64,000 bases of DNA, taken from NCBI RefSeq assembly GCF_039543385.1, contig NZ_BAABJQ010000012.1, positions 186,001 to 250,000 of the forward strand. The letters are read 5' to 3'. Positions within the stretch are counted from its first letter, which is position 1; every line of letters begins with the position of its first letter. Both the position numbers and the translations under genes were made by a program. Below are positions 21,299 through 29,671 of the stretch, piece after piece. This DNA comes from Rugosimonospora acidiphila (GTDB lineage: Bacteria > Actinomycetota > Actinomycetes > Mycobacteriales > Micromonosporaceae). The notes below the pieces were generated by a model. That model was not told the origin of the DNA and ran no database searches. It saw only the letters and a list, made by a program, of their open reading frames with translations.

Positions 21299-23458
21299 AT
21301 GCGCGCATTTCGCGTAGCAATCGCCGGCATTGCGGCCATCGCCGCCACGCTGGCAATCCCACCCTCTATCAGCCTCGCGGCGGCCGCGGACCCGCCGACG
21401 GCGCCGTACGACGCGTTCACCATCGACGGCGCTGGCAACTCGTGGCTGTCGCCGGCGGGCCAGAGCTACACCGTCGATGACAGCGCCAGCACCTTCTCGC
21501 TGACTACGTGGAACACCGGACTGTGGTTCCAGGTCACCGGGGGACCCCTGTCCGTCGACGCCCCCATCCTGCCGCCGACCGGGGGCACGCTCGGGGTCGG
21601 CTCCTACCAGACGGCGGCCACGGCTGACGCCGATCACGCGATGTTTGGTCTGGGTGTCGGCAGCCACGGCTGCGACCAGGAAGACGGCACCCTGAACATC
21701 ACCGAGTACACCGTCGACGACTCTGGTGCGGTCACCGCGCTGGCGGCGACCTACAGCGTCGACTGCGACGCCGAGGTCCTGCCGGTCACCGGGGAGATCC
21801 GGTGGCACTCGACCAAGGACTACGTCGCCGCCACCCAGACCCCTACCAACGGCTTCGCCTTCGGCAACCTGGACCTCGGCCAGACGAGCGCGCCGAAGAC
21901 CGTCACGGTGACCGCGACCGGTAGCCAGCCGGTCCACTTCCAGACCGCGTCCCTCGGCGGGAAGAGCGGCGCGTCCTTCAGCCTCGGCGCGGACACCTGC
22001 TCCAACGCGACCCTCTCGTACGGCGACACCTGCACGGTCACCATCACGGCCAAGCCCGTCGCGAGCGGCGCGCTCCAGACCGACCTGGTGATCCCGGACG
22101 ACACCGCCGCTGGCAACCGGGTCATCCCGGTCACGGCGACCGGCGTCGTGGGCGCGGCGGGCACCTACTTCCCACTGCCACCCACCCGCATCCTGGACAC
22201 CCGCAACGGCAACGGCACGCCCGCCGGCATGCTCGGCGTCGGCGGCATCATTCACCTGCAGGTCGAGGGCCGGGGCGGGGTACCCGCGAACGGCGTCTCC
22301 GCCGTCGTGCTCAACGTGACCGTGACGTCCGGCACCGTCGCCAGCTTCCTGACGGTGTGGCCGGAGGGCAGCGCCCGCCCGGGCGTGTCGAACATCGACT
22401 TCCCGGCCGGGTGGACCGGGGCCAACAACACGACGGTGGCCATCGGCAGCGGCGGCAAGGTTGACATCTACAACCTCACCGGCAGGGTGACCGTCATCGC
22501 CGACGTGATCGGCTACTACGCCAAGGACGACACCAATCTGAGCACCCAGGGGGTGGGCGGTCAGCTGATCCCGTACGAGCCGCAGCGGCTGTACGACACC
22601 CGCGAGGATGCCCCGACCGGTGCGATCTCCGGTGGCTCCTGGGACTGGTTCTGGCTCGACTTCGGGGAGTTGAACGGGCACATCAAGGCGCTGGCGCTGA
22701 ACATCACGGCCGTCAACCCGGCCACCGCCGGCTTCCTGACCGCCTGGAACGGGCAGGGCGACCCGCCGACCGGGACCTCGACGCTCAACTACGACCCGCA
22801 CAAGACCGTGCCGAACATGACCATCGTGCCGACCTCGGTCTGTCACAAGACCGACGACCTCCCCGCCAGCTGCGAGGGACAGACGATGTTCGCCGTCTAC
22901 AACTCGGCCGGCAGCACCGACGTCCTCATCGACCTGTTCGGCGCTTACGCCGACACCACGGCAAAGGGTGGGCTGCGGTACCGCCCGGTCACGCCGGTGC
23001 GCATCACCGACAGCCGGAATGGTCAGGGCCTGAACGGAGCCCTCGGCTCGGGCGCCACGGGCACCGTCACGGTGCCGAACACGGTGGTCAACAACCTCAC
23101 CGAGTCGGTGGCGCTGAACGTGACGGCGGTCGCCCCGACCGTGGACACCTACCTGACGCTCTACCCCGCGGGCGACACCCGCCCGCTCAGCAGCAACCTC
23201 GACCCGGCGAAGGGTACGACCGTGGCGAACACGGCCAACATCCCGCTCGGCGGTGTCCCCGGGCTGTACAACAGGTTCAGTGTGTACAACCACACCGGCA
23301 CCATCAATGTGCTGGCCGACGTGCAGGGCGCGTTCGACGTGTATCCGTACACGGCCGTGGACGGGCAACTGCCCCCGACCGACGGGGTGTCACCGAACAC
23401 CGCGTTGAAGAAGCAGAACGATCACCTGGTCACGGGCATCGCGCACGGTACGCGCTGA
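21299..23458 (+). CDS. Secreted cell-surface protein with repeated 'DTR' beta modules
   Basis: A 719-residue exported protein. The N-terminal signal peptide (MRAFRVAIAGIAAIAATL, cleavage near SLAAAADP) is followed by an unassigned domain of about 150 residues, an Ig-like choice-of-anchor/ASH-type domain at about 185-280 (FGNLDLGQTSAPKTVTVTATG), and three copies of a module of about 130 residues. Each copy starts like PTRILDTRNGNGTP or PQRLYDTRED and ends like VIADVIGYYA or LADVQGAFDVY. These modules occur in many exported actinobacterial hydrolases and adhesins as probable carbohydrate- or wall-binding units. No catalytic domain is seen. ATG 21299 is preferred to 21239 because the signal peptide starts there. 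A strong hairpin follows the stop. Confidence 0.8.
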   Translation: MRAFRVAIAGIAAIAATLAIPPSISLAAAADPPTAPYDAFTIDGAGNSWLSPAGQSYTVDDSASTFSLTTWNTGLWFQVTGGPLSVDAPILPPTGGTLGVGSYQTAATADADHAMFGLGVGSHGCDQEDGTLNITEYTVDDSGAVTALAATYSVDCDAEVLPVTGEIRWHSTKDYVAATQTPTNGFAFGNLDLGQTSAPKTVTVTATGSQPVHFQTASLGGKSGASFSLGADTCSNATLSYGDTCTVTITAKPVASGALQTDLVIPDDTAAGNRVIPVTATGVVGAAGTYFPLPPTRILDTRNGNGTPAGMLGVGGIIHLQVEGRGGVPANGVSAVVLNVTVTSGTVASFLTVWPEGSARPGVSNIDFPAGWTGANNTTVAIGSGGKVDIYNLTGRVTVIADVIGYYAKDDTNLSTQGVGGQLIPYEPQRLYDTREDAPTGAISGGSWDWFWLDFGELNGHIKALALNITAVNPATAGFLTAWNGQGDPPTGTSTLNYDPHKTVPNMTIVPTSVCHKTDDLPASCEGQTMFAVYNSAGSTDVLIDLFGAYADTTAKGGLRYRPVTPVRITDSRNGQGLNGALGSGATGTVTVPNTVVNNLTESVALNVTAVAPTVDTYLTLYPAGDTRPLSSNLDPAKGTTVANTANIPLGGVPGLYNRFSVYNHTGTINVLADVQGAFDVYPYTAVDGQLPPTDGVSPNTALKKQNDHLVTGIAHGTR

Positions 23459-23474
23459 ACCGCCTGACCCCGAT

Positions 23475-23511
23475 CCAGGGGCCACCCCACAGTCCGCGGG
23501 GTGGCCCCTGG
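23475..23511. terminator. Strong hairpin between converging genes
   Basis: CCAGGGGCCACCCC (23475-23488) pairs perfectly with GGGGTGGCCCCTGG (23498-23511), a 14-bp stem with a 9-nt loop. It probably serves both the secreted-protein gene and the ABC operon on the other strand. Confidence 0.8.
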
Positions 23512-23530
23512 CCGTTTCGGATTCGGGACG

Positions 23531-25936
23531 TTACTCGGTACGCAGGCCCTCCGGGCGCATCAGCCGCCACAGCGCCGGCATGCTCAGCCCGGTCACCAGG
23601 AGCACCATCAGGGCGGCCGCCCCGGCGATCCCGCCGACGCTCGACCAGTTCATCACGACCCGGGCGTGCACCAGGCGCAGCAGCACGGCCCCCAGGCCGA
23701 CCCCGACCAGTACGGCCAGCACCATGCCGAGCAGCACCGGAAGTGCGGTCTGCCAGAGCACCGAGCGGCTGAGCGTGGTGCGTCTGGTGCCGAACGCGAC
23801 CAGCACCGGCAGCAACCGGCGCCGGTCGCGCAGCTGCTCCAGGGTGCCGATCAGCAGGCTGGCGCCGACCAGCAGCAGGATGACCAGCGCCCCGATGAAC
23901 AGCCCCTGCCGGATGGTCGCGAACCGGTGGTCCACCCTGGCCGGCTCCCACGTCTTGACGGTGGCCGTCGGGTCCACGCCCGCCGCGGCGTCACCGATCC
24001 GCTCGATGGTGTCCGGCGACGTCAGATCCGCGCTCAGCTCCACGTAGAAGTTGTGCGGCAGCGCCGCCGGGCCGATGGCACCGGGCGTCGCGACCAGACC
24101 CGATAGCGCCCCGTCGGAGCCGGGCCGGAGGGACACCTGAGGGATCGTGGTCGGGACGGTCCACACCGGTGGCTTGGGGTCGGACGGATCGGCGACCCCG
24201 ACGGTCACCCGCTGGCCCGGGCTCGGCACGGCGGGGCTGGCCGGTCCGACCAGGAACACGTCGCCGTCCGCACACGCGCTCAACGCGAGCACCTGGCGCA
24301 GGGACGCGCAGTCGCTCACGGTGAGACCGTACAGGCCCGGCTGATCGCCGTTGACGTGCTTCGTGGGGCGGCCCAGTGCGGCCAGGGTGCCGGAGCTGAA
24401 TCCGTAGCCGCCGCGTACCCCGGACGTGCTCAGCAGCCGGTGCAGCAGCGTCTGGTACTCCGCGGTGCCGGCACCGAGCAGGCTCACCTGGACCCGGCTG
24501 CCGTTGGCGTCCTGCCCCGTCGGCGCCGTGTAGGTGCGCGCGGCGGCGCCGAACAGCATCTGCAGCGCGATCGCGCCGGCGGCGGCGACCGCCACCCCGC
24601 TGACCGCCCGGGCCGACGCGCCGCTGCTGAGTTGGAGCCGGCGCACCGCCAGCTGCCAGGGCACCCCGCCGCCACCGAGCCGGGCCACCACCGCATCGAT
24701 CAACCAGGGCAGCAGCGCGGCGACGGCGAGCAGAAGCAGCACGGTACCGGCGATCACCCGTACCTGCGGGAGCGTGCCGCCGCGCAGGTCGATGCGGTGT
24801 GACAGCGGGTTCAGCAGGACCAGGCCGAGTACCGGCAGCACCAGCCGCCACCACAGCCGGCGCCGGGTGCCGGGCGCCCGGCGGACCACGCCCAGCGGCT
24901 CGATGACCACGCGGCGCAGCGCGAGCAGGCTCGCGCTGACCGCCATCGCCGGCACCGCGAGCACCACCAGCAGGCCGAGCGGAAGGCTGGGCCGGATGTC
25001 CGAGGCGTACACGCTCTGATCCCACAGCGTCACCGACTGGGCCAGCTGGCGAACCACCAGGAATCCGGCGATCCCCAGCACGAGCCCGAACGCCGAGCTG
25101 ACCAGCGCCTCGCCCGCCGCGATCCGCCGCGCCATTCCCGAGTCGGCGCCGACCAGCCGCAGCGCCGCCAGCCGGCGATCGCGCTGCTCGCCGCCGAACC
25201 GCACGGCGGTGGCGATGAACACGACGACGGGCAGCAGCAGTACCACGAAGATGATGAGCACGAGCAGGATCAGCGTGGTGTCGAGCGGGCGCAGCTGCCG
25301 GGCGTCGCCGAAGCGGTCGAGCCGCTGGATGTCGAAGTTGTCCGCCAACTCGCCGGAGAGCTTGTCGTCGCCGAGGTAGAAGGCATATTCCCCCGGGCCG
25401 ACCAGCCCGGCGGGCCCGATCGTGCCGACCACGGGATAGTCCAGCCGGGGGCGCAGCAGCGCGCCGTCCGGCGAGCGGAGCAGCCGGGCCAGCGCCGGGG
25501 ACACCACCAGCCGCCCCGGGGCGGGCAGGCCGGACAGCCCGGGCGGCACCGGTGCCTTCGGGCCCTCGGCCTGGACTATCCGGCCGGTGATGGGGACGCC
25601 CCGGTAGGTGGTGTCGACGTCGGCGACCAGCTCCGTGTCGTCGCCCGGGGTGAGCTGCGCCGACCAGTTGGCGAACAGGCCGCGGGCGGCCTCCCGTTGG
25701 GCGTGCGCCCGCGAGATCGCCGGTATGGCGGCGCAGCCCAGCAGCAGCACCACGCCGAGCGCGATACCGATCGAGGTCAGTGCCGTGCGCAGCCAGCTCT
25801 CCCGGCCGCCGGCGAACGCCAGCCGGGCGCCGAGTGCCAGGTCGCGTGCCCACCGTCGCGGCGTCGTCGATCCACCCGGCCTCGACCGGGCCGGTGCCGC
25901 CCCCATGCCGGCACCGGCTCCGCTGTCGTGGTTCAT
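23531..25936 (-). CDS. ABC transporter permease, FtsX/MacB-like (two FtsX units)
   Basis: An 801-residue membrane protein with an N-terminal helix, a large extracytoplasmic domain, a four-helix FtsX unit near 240-400, a second extracytoplasmic region (about 460-640), and a final three-helix FtsX unit (IRQGLFIGALVILLLVGASLL, SRSVLWQTALPVLLGM). This is the duplicated MacB/LolE-type layout used to move peptides, lipids or antibiotics across the membrane by mechanotransmission. ATG 25936 overlaps the ATPase stop by 4 nt, so the two are translationally coupled and form the transporter. The PadR regulator heads the operon. Confidence 0.9.
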   Translation of the reverse strand: MNHDSGAGAGMGAAPARSRPGGSTTPRRWARDLALGARLAFAGGRESWLRTALTSIGIALGVVLLLGCAAIPAISRAHAQREAARGLFANWSAQLTPGDDTELVADVDTTYRGVPITGRIVQAEGPKAPVPPGLSGLPAPGRLVVSPALARLLRSPDGALLRPRLDYPVVGTIGPAGLVGPGEYAFYLGDDKLSGELADNFDIQRLDRFGDARQLRPLDTTLILLVLIIFVVLLLPVVVFIATAVRFGGEQRDRRLAALRLVGADSGMARRIAAGEALVSSAFGLVLGIAGFLVVRQLAQSVTLWDQSVYASDIRPSLPLGLLVVLAVPAMAVSASLLALRRVVIEPLGVVRRAPGTRRRLWWRLVLPVLGLVLLNPLSHRIDLRGGTLPQVRVIAGTVLLLLAVAALLPWLIDAVVARLGGGGVPWQLAVRRLQLSSGASARAVSGVAVAAAGAIALQMLFGAAARTYTAPTGQDANGSRVQVSLLGAGTAEYQTLLHRLLSTSGVRGGYGFSSGTLAALGRPTKHVNGDQPGLYGLTVSDCASLRQVLALSACADGDVFLVGPASPAVPSPGQRVTVGVADPSDPKPPVWTVPTTIPQVSLRPGSDGALSGLVATPGAIGPAALPHNFYVELSADLTSPDTIERIGDAAAGVDPTATVKTWEPARVDHRFATIRQGLFIGALVILLLVGASLLIGTLEQLRDRRRLLPVLVAFGTRRTTLSRSVLWQTALPVLLGMVLAVLVGVGLGAVLLRLVHARVVMNWSSVGGIAGAAALMVLLVTGLSMPALWRLMRPEGLRTE

Positions 25937-26730
25937 CGAACCAGTTCCTCGGCCCGGGTGCGGCCGTCCCGCACCACTACCTCCCGGTCGGAGTACGCCG
26001 CCACCCGCGGCTCGTGCGTGACCAGCACGACGGCCACCCCGCTCTCCTTCGCCGCCCGGGTGAACAGGCGCATGACCCGCTCGCCGTTGAGCGAGTCGAG
26101 CGCACCGGTGGGCTCATCCGCGAAGATGACCCGGGGGCCGGTGACCAGGGCGCGGGCCACGGCCACCCGCTGCCCCTGACCGCCCGAGACCTCGCCGGGT
26201 CGCTTGCCGCCCACCTCGGTCACCTCCAGGCGGTCCAGCCATTCGGCCGCCCGGCGCTGCGCCTCCCGGCGCCGTACGCCGCCCAGCCGCAGCGGCAGCG
26301 CCACGTTCTCCAGGCAGGTCAGCTCCGGTACCAGTTGGCCGAACTGGAAGACGAAGCCGAACTCGCCGCGGCGCAGGGCGCTGCGCCGCCCGTCGGACAG
26401 CGAGGTCAGCTCCCGGCCGCCGTACACCACCTGGCCGGAGTCCGGCCGCACGATGCCGGCCAGGCAGTGCAGCAGGGTCGACTTGCCGGACCCGGACGGG
26501 CCCATCACCGCCACCACCTCACCGCGCCGCACGCGCAGCGTGGCGCCGTCGAGCGCGGGCGTGGTCCCGAACGACTTGCGCAGGTCGATCGCCGCGAGCA
26601 GCGGCCCGTCGGCCGGTGCGGGCGCAACCGGACCGGGCATGCCTGGCATCTGCGTGCCCGGGACGGGCATGCCGGGGATCGGCACCGTCGATTCCGACCG
26701 GTCCGCGCCCCACGGGAACTGGCCGCTCAC
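25933..26730 (-). CDS. ABC transporter ATP-binding protein (MacB/LolD type)
   Basis: A 265-residue ATPase. A Pro/Met/Gly-rich N-terminal extension of about 40 residues (PGMPVPGTQMPGMPG) precedes a complete domain: Walker A GPSGSGKST, Q-loop FVFQFGQL, signature SGGQGQRVAVARAL, Walker B VIFADEPTGALDS and switch His in VTHEPR. It drives the FtsX-type permease encoded downstream. Start GTG 26730 overlaps the PadR stop as GTGA, and its stop overlaps the permease start as ATGA. Confidence 0.93.
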   Translation of the reverse strand: MSGQFPWGADRSESTVPIPGMPVPGTQMPGMPGPVAPAPADGPLLAAIDLRKSFGTTPALDGATLRVRRGEVVAVMGPSGSGKSTLLHCLAGIVRPDSGQVVYGGRELTSLSDGRRSALRRGEFGFVFQFGQLVPELTCLENVALPLRLGGVRRREAQRRAAEWLDRLEVTEVGGKRPGEVSGGQGQRVAVARALVTGPRVIFADEPTGALDSLNGERVMRLFTRAAKESGVAVVLVTHEPRVAAYSDREVVVRDGRTRAEELVR

Positions 26731-27251
26731 GAGTTCACCGCCGAGGCGAGCTGGTCCAACCGTGCCGAGGTCAGCTCCAGCCAGCGCAGGTCCGCCTCCA
26801 GGTGGAACAGCGCGTGGTCGCAGATGAGCGCGACGGCCAGGTCGCCGTCGAGCTTGCGCTGGGTCAGCTCGCGCATGAGGCGCAGGTGCTCGGTCCGCTG
26901 GGTGTCCAGGATCTCGGCCGCCGGGCGACCGGTGAGCAGGGCGAGGACCACCTTGGCGTACAGGGTGTTCTGCAGGTACAGGTCGGGCCTCTCCGGCTGG
27001 CCGAGCCACCGCTGCACGTCGGTCACGCCCGCGTCGGTGATCGCGTAGCGCTTGCGCTCCGGTCCGCCGCCCGGCTCCACGCCCTCGACCTCGATCAGGC
27101 CGTGCTTGAGCAGCCGGGACAGCGTCGCGTAGACCTGCCCGAAGTGCAGCGGGCGATCCTGGCCGAATCGCTCGTCGTAGGACCGTTTGAGGTCGTATCC
27201 GTGCGAGGGCCGGGACTCGAGCAGCCCGAGGAATACCTGTCCGATTGACAT
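26727..27251 (-). CDS. PadR-family transcriptional regulator
   Basis: A 174-residue protein with an N-terminal winged helix (VFLGLLESRPSHGYDLKRSYDERFG, then HFGQVYATLSRLLKHGLIEVEG) and a C-terminal helical dimerisation region, which is the long PadR-s1/Vir-type layout. It is the first gene of a three-gene operon with the ABC transporter, and PadR proteins usually repress such transporters until a drug or lipid ligand binds. Dyads at 27268-27290 overlap its promoter, so autorepression is likely. ATG 27251 is 7-8 nt from a -10-like TAGAGT (27264-27259, minus strand), with no Shine-Dalgarno, so the mRNA may be leaderless. Confidence 0.92.
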   Translation of the reverse strand: MSIGQVFLGLLESRPSHGYDLKRSYDERFGQDRPLHFGQVYATLSRLLKHGLIEVEGVEPGGGPERKRYAITDAGVTDVQRWLGQPERPDLYLQNTLYAKVVLALLTGRPAAEILDTQRTEHLRLMRELTQRKLDGDLAVALICDHALFHLEADLRWLELTSARLDQLASAVNS

Positions 27252-27258
27252 GACCGCG

Positions 27259-27290
27259 ACTCTACATCACAGGTATACATCCTGTGTATA
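27259..27290 (-). promoter_or_regulatory. Promoter and overlapping dyads of the PadR-ABC operon
   Basis: Two interleaved inverted repeats are present: CACAGG (27268-27273) with CCTGTG (27281-27286), and TATACA (27274-27279) with TGTATA (27285-27290). A -10-like TAGAGT is read on the minus strand at 27264-27259. The AT-rich dyads stand out from the GC-rich surroundings and are the probable PadR binding site. Confidence 0.65.
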
Positions 27291-27345
27291 GAGGCGGTGG
27301 ATACTTCCCGGGCCGGGCGGATGGCTCCGGGCGGATGGCTCCGGT

Positions 27346-27750
27346 TCAGAAGGAGCGGTCGGGCTCCTCGCGGTCCGGACCCCAACTGCGGTGCGCGTCC
27401 GACCCGGGCTCCGGGGCGCCCCCGACCTGCCCGGTGGAGTTGGCGTCGCTCGTGCTCATCTCGGTCGGGGTGTTCATCCCGCCGGTGGTGGCGTCGCCGG
27501 TGGTCGTGGGCCCCGAGCCGGGTCGCGGCTTGCGCCCGGTCGGGGCGGGCCGCCCCGGCCCACCGGCGGCGGCGCTCCTGTTCAGGGTGGTGCCGGCCGC
27601 CGTCGAGCGGCCACCCGGGGCCCGGATCGGGCCGCCGTCGCTCAGCTCGTCGAGGTCGGTGTCCCGGTCGATGGTCGCGTTGAGGTCAGGATCCCGGTCG
27701 ATGGCCTCCGTGTCGAGCTCGGGATCCGGCTGGTCTGGGCGCTCGTCCAT
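27346..27750 (-). CDS. Small disordered protein of unknown function
   Basis: A 134-residue hydrophilic, presumably disordered protein. It begins MDERPDQPDPELDTEAIDRD with an acidic repeat of the type DRDPDLNATIDRDTDLDEL, followed by Gly/Pro/Thr-rich sequence. No domain is recognised. ATG 27750 is chosen over an in-frame ATG at 27789 because the acidic segment starts there. A strong terminator lies just upstream, so it must have its own promoter. Confidence 0.5.
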   Translation of the reverse strand: MDERPDQPDPELDTEAIDRDPDLNATIDRDTDLDELSDGGPIRAPGGRSTAAGTTLNRSAAAGGPGRPAPTGRKPRPGSGPTTTGDATTGGMNTPTEMSTSDANSTGQVGGAPEPGSDAHRSWGPDREEPDRSF

Positions 27751-27795
27751 ACACCGGGCTTGCCCGGGCCGGCGGCGATCAAACGGCACGAAAAT

Positions 27796-27832
27796 GGCCC
27801 GGCCCGGCGGTGGTGAGCCGCCGGGCCGGGCC
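27796..27832 (-). terminator. 15-bp hairpin downstream of the C39-like protease gene
   Basis: GGCCCGGCCCGGCGG (27796-27810) is perfectly complementary to CCGCCGGGCCGGGCC (27818-27832) around a 7-nt loop, 65 nt past the stop of the protease gene. Confidence 0.78.
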
Positions 27833-27896
27833 GGTGCGAAAGGGATTTGGCTTTATCGGTACGCCAGGGGGATCGGTACGCCGGGAGAACCCCGGG

Positions 27897-28739
27897 TCAG
27901 GACGAGTAGCCCCGGGTGCCCATCCAGTTGGCGAAATCGGTGGTGTGCACCCAGTACGAGCCGTCGGCCACGGTGTCGGCCGGGTCGGCCACCAGTACGC
28001 TGTTCCCGTTGTCCTGGTACCCCACCACCGTCACGTAGTGCCCGCCGTCGTAGGAGTGCATCCCACCGAGGGTGTCCGTGGCGGTACCGGCGATGTTGGC
28101 GACGATCGGGTTACCGGCATTGATGGCCTGCACGACATCCGACCGGAACTTGGTCGCCTGGGCCGGGGTCGCGTTCTTACCCGGGATCGACGTGGTGTGG
28201 TACGACTTGTTGCCATCGACGGCGTTCAGCACGCGGGTGGTGTCCACGGCCGAGTTGGTGCCGTTGATCGTGGTGCCGAGCTTGGTGGCCAGCTCGTCCT
28301 GGCTGGGCGAGTGCCCCTGCACGCTCACCGCGATCCGGGTCGCGGCCGGGCCGCAGTAGAAGAAGTTGCTCTGCAACTGGTACTGGTAGTTCAACTGCTT
28401 CGCGACGGGCATCGGCGGGGCCGGCGCGGTGTGCGGCTTGGTGTTCGCGCCAGGCTTGCCGTTGTCCTTGCCCATGCCTGACTTGCCCATGCCCGACTTG
28501 TCGTGCGGGGCCTGCTTGTCGTGCGGGGCCTGCTTGTCGTGCGGGGCCTGCTTGTCGTGCGGGGCCTGCTTGACGACCGCGGCCGTCGTGTAGTCCGCCG
28601 CAGCGGGCGCGCCGGAGGCGGCCGCCGCGGGGCCGGCGATGCCGCCGCACACGGCGGCGAATCCGGCCGCGCACAGCGCGGTCTTGCGAGCGGGCATCTT
28701 GCTGATGGGCGGCAGCCATCGAGTGAGATTGGTCTTCAA
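27897..28739 (-). CDS. Secreted C39-like cysteine peptidase with QAPHDK repeats
   Basis: A 280-residue exported protein: a signal peptide (TALCAAGFAAVCGGIAG, cleavage near AAA-SGA), a short linker with four exact KQAPHD units and two SGMGK units, then a peptidase C39-like papain-fold domain (about 125-280). The catalytic Cys is in FFYCGPAATRIA, the His in YDGGHYVTVVGYQD, and an Asp in LVADPAD. Such secreted enzymes cleave peptides at the surface; the target is unknown. TTG 28739 is chosen because AAAGG lies 9 nt upstream and the signal peptide starts soon after. An ATG 14 codons later is possible. Confidence 0.82.
   Translation of the reverse strand: MKTNLTRWLPPISKMPARKTALCAAGFAAVCGGIAGPAAAASGAPAAADYTTAAVVKQAPHDKQAPHDKQAPHDKQAPHDKSGMGKSGMGKDNGKPGANTKPHTAPAPPMPVAKQLNYQYQLQSNFFYCGPAATRIAVSVQGHSPSQDELATKLGTTINGTNSAVDTTRVLNAVDGNKSYHTTSIPGKNATPAQATKFRSDVVQAINAGNPIVANIAGTATDTLGGMHSYDGGHYVTVVGYQDNGNSVLVADPADTVADGSYWVHTTDFANWMGTRGYSS
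28498..28569 (-). repeat. Four exact 18-bp tandem repeats in the C39-like gene
   Basis: Units of TTGTCGTGCGGGGCCTGC start at 28498, 28516, 28534 and 28552 (plus strand). They encode QAPHDK and are 100% identical, which suggests recent expansion. Confidence 0.92.
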
Positions 28740-28974
28740 AGGGAGGACCTTTCCGGGATCAGGGCGCGCGTCCTCAAGCCTTGGATGCCTGGGTGGGATT
28801 TCGGGTACGCGCCTCGCGACGATGTCGGCGTACCTGATTACAACCGGCCGGGCCGGCCAGACATTCCGGCGCGCGGACCCGGTTGACCAGCCCGCGGGCG
28901 GCTCCGAAAACCCGACACCGGGCCGGAAATCACCGGGACATCCGCGCTGGATCGGCGGCAACGACGCGGATGGC

Positions 28975-29571
28975 TCAGGCGGGGAGGTTCCGGTCGCCCG
29001 ACGCGTGATAGCGCAGACCGTCCATCAGCAGATCCAGCAGGCGGCTGGCCTGGTCGCGACGCGCCGGCTCACCCGCCGCGAGGGTCACCCCGCTCAGTCC
29101 CGCGAGCACATCGGCGGGGTCGACGTCCGATCGCACGGTGCCGGCCTCGGCCCCCGCCGAAAGCAGCGAGGAGACCGCCGCACTCATCAGATCTCGGCTC
29201 TGCGCGTACGGATTGCCACCGGATGCGATGACCGCGCGCAACGCGTCGGCCATGCCCCGCTTGGCGGTCATGTAGTCGACGAACCGATCCATCCAGGTGC
29301 GCAGGGCGGCGTCCGGCGGCATGGCCACGAGCAGGTCGGCGGCGGCATCGCACAGCCGGGCGAGCTCGTTGCGGTACGCCGCCTCGATGAGCGCCTCGCG
29401 GGTGGGGAAGTGCCGGTACAGCGTGCCGATCCCGACGCCCGCGTCCTTCGCGATCCCGTCGAGCGTCACGTCGGGACCGTCCTGCGAGAACGCCCGCACG
29501 GCGGCATCGAGCAGCCGCTCGCGGTTGCGCGCAGCGTCGGCACGCAGTGGTCGGGTGCCGGGGGCCGACAC
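28975..29571 (-). CDS. TetR-family transcriptional regulator
   Basis: A 198-residue protein with the TetR HTH at about 15-60 (RERLLDAAVRAFSQDGPDVTLDGIAKDAGVGIGTLYRHF) and a C-terminal helical ligand domain of the SACE_7040/TetR_C type. It is divergent from aminopeptidase N, 100 nt away. GTG 29571 is preceded by GAGGAGGG at close spacing. The target cannot be inferred; the divergent peptidase gene or itself are possible. Confidence 0.9.
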   Translation of the reverse strand: MSAPGTRPLRADAARNRERLLDAAVRAFSQDGPDVTLDGIAKDAGVGIGTLYRHFPTREALIEAAYRNELARLCDAAADLLVAMPPDAALRTWMDRFVDYMTAKRGMADALRAVIASGGNPYAQSRDLMSAAVSSLLSAGAEAGTVRSDVDPADVLAGLSGVTLAAGEPARRDQASRLLDLLMDGLRYHASGDRNLPA

Positions 29572-29658
29572 GAGCCCTCCTCGTCAGTAGCCAGAATGCC
29601 CATGGTACCCGCCTGACCTCGGTCATCGCCGTGGTCGGTGCCCGGGCGCGATTGTCCC

Positions 29659-29671
29659 TAGACTCTGGCGG
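29659..29671 (+). promoter_or_regulatory. Putative -10 of a leaderless aminopeptidase mRNA
   Basis: TAGACT at 29659-29664 is followed by 7 nt and then the GTG start at 29672, with no Shine-Dalgarno. A -35 is not clear. Confidence 0.5.

Noticed and set aside
21296..23368. A 690-codon frame antisense to the secreted repeat protein
   Set aside because: The plus-strand protein has a signal peptide and repeated modules; the antisense frame reads as Val/Gly/Arg low complexity.
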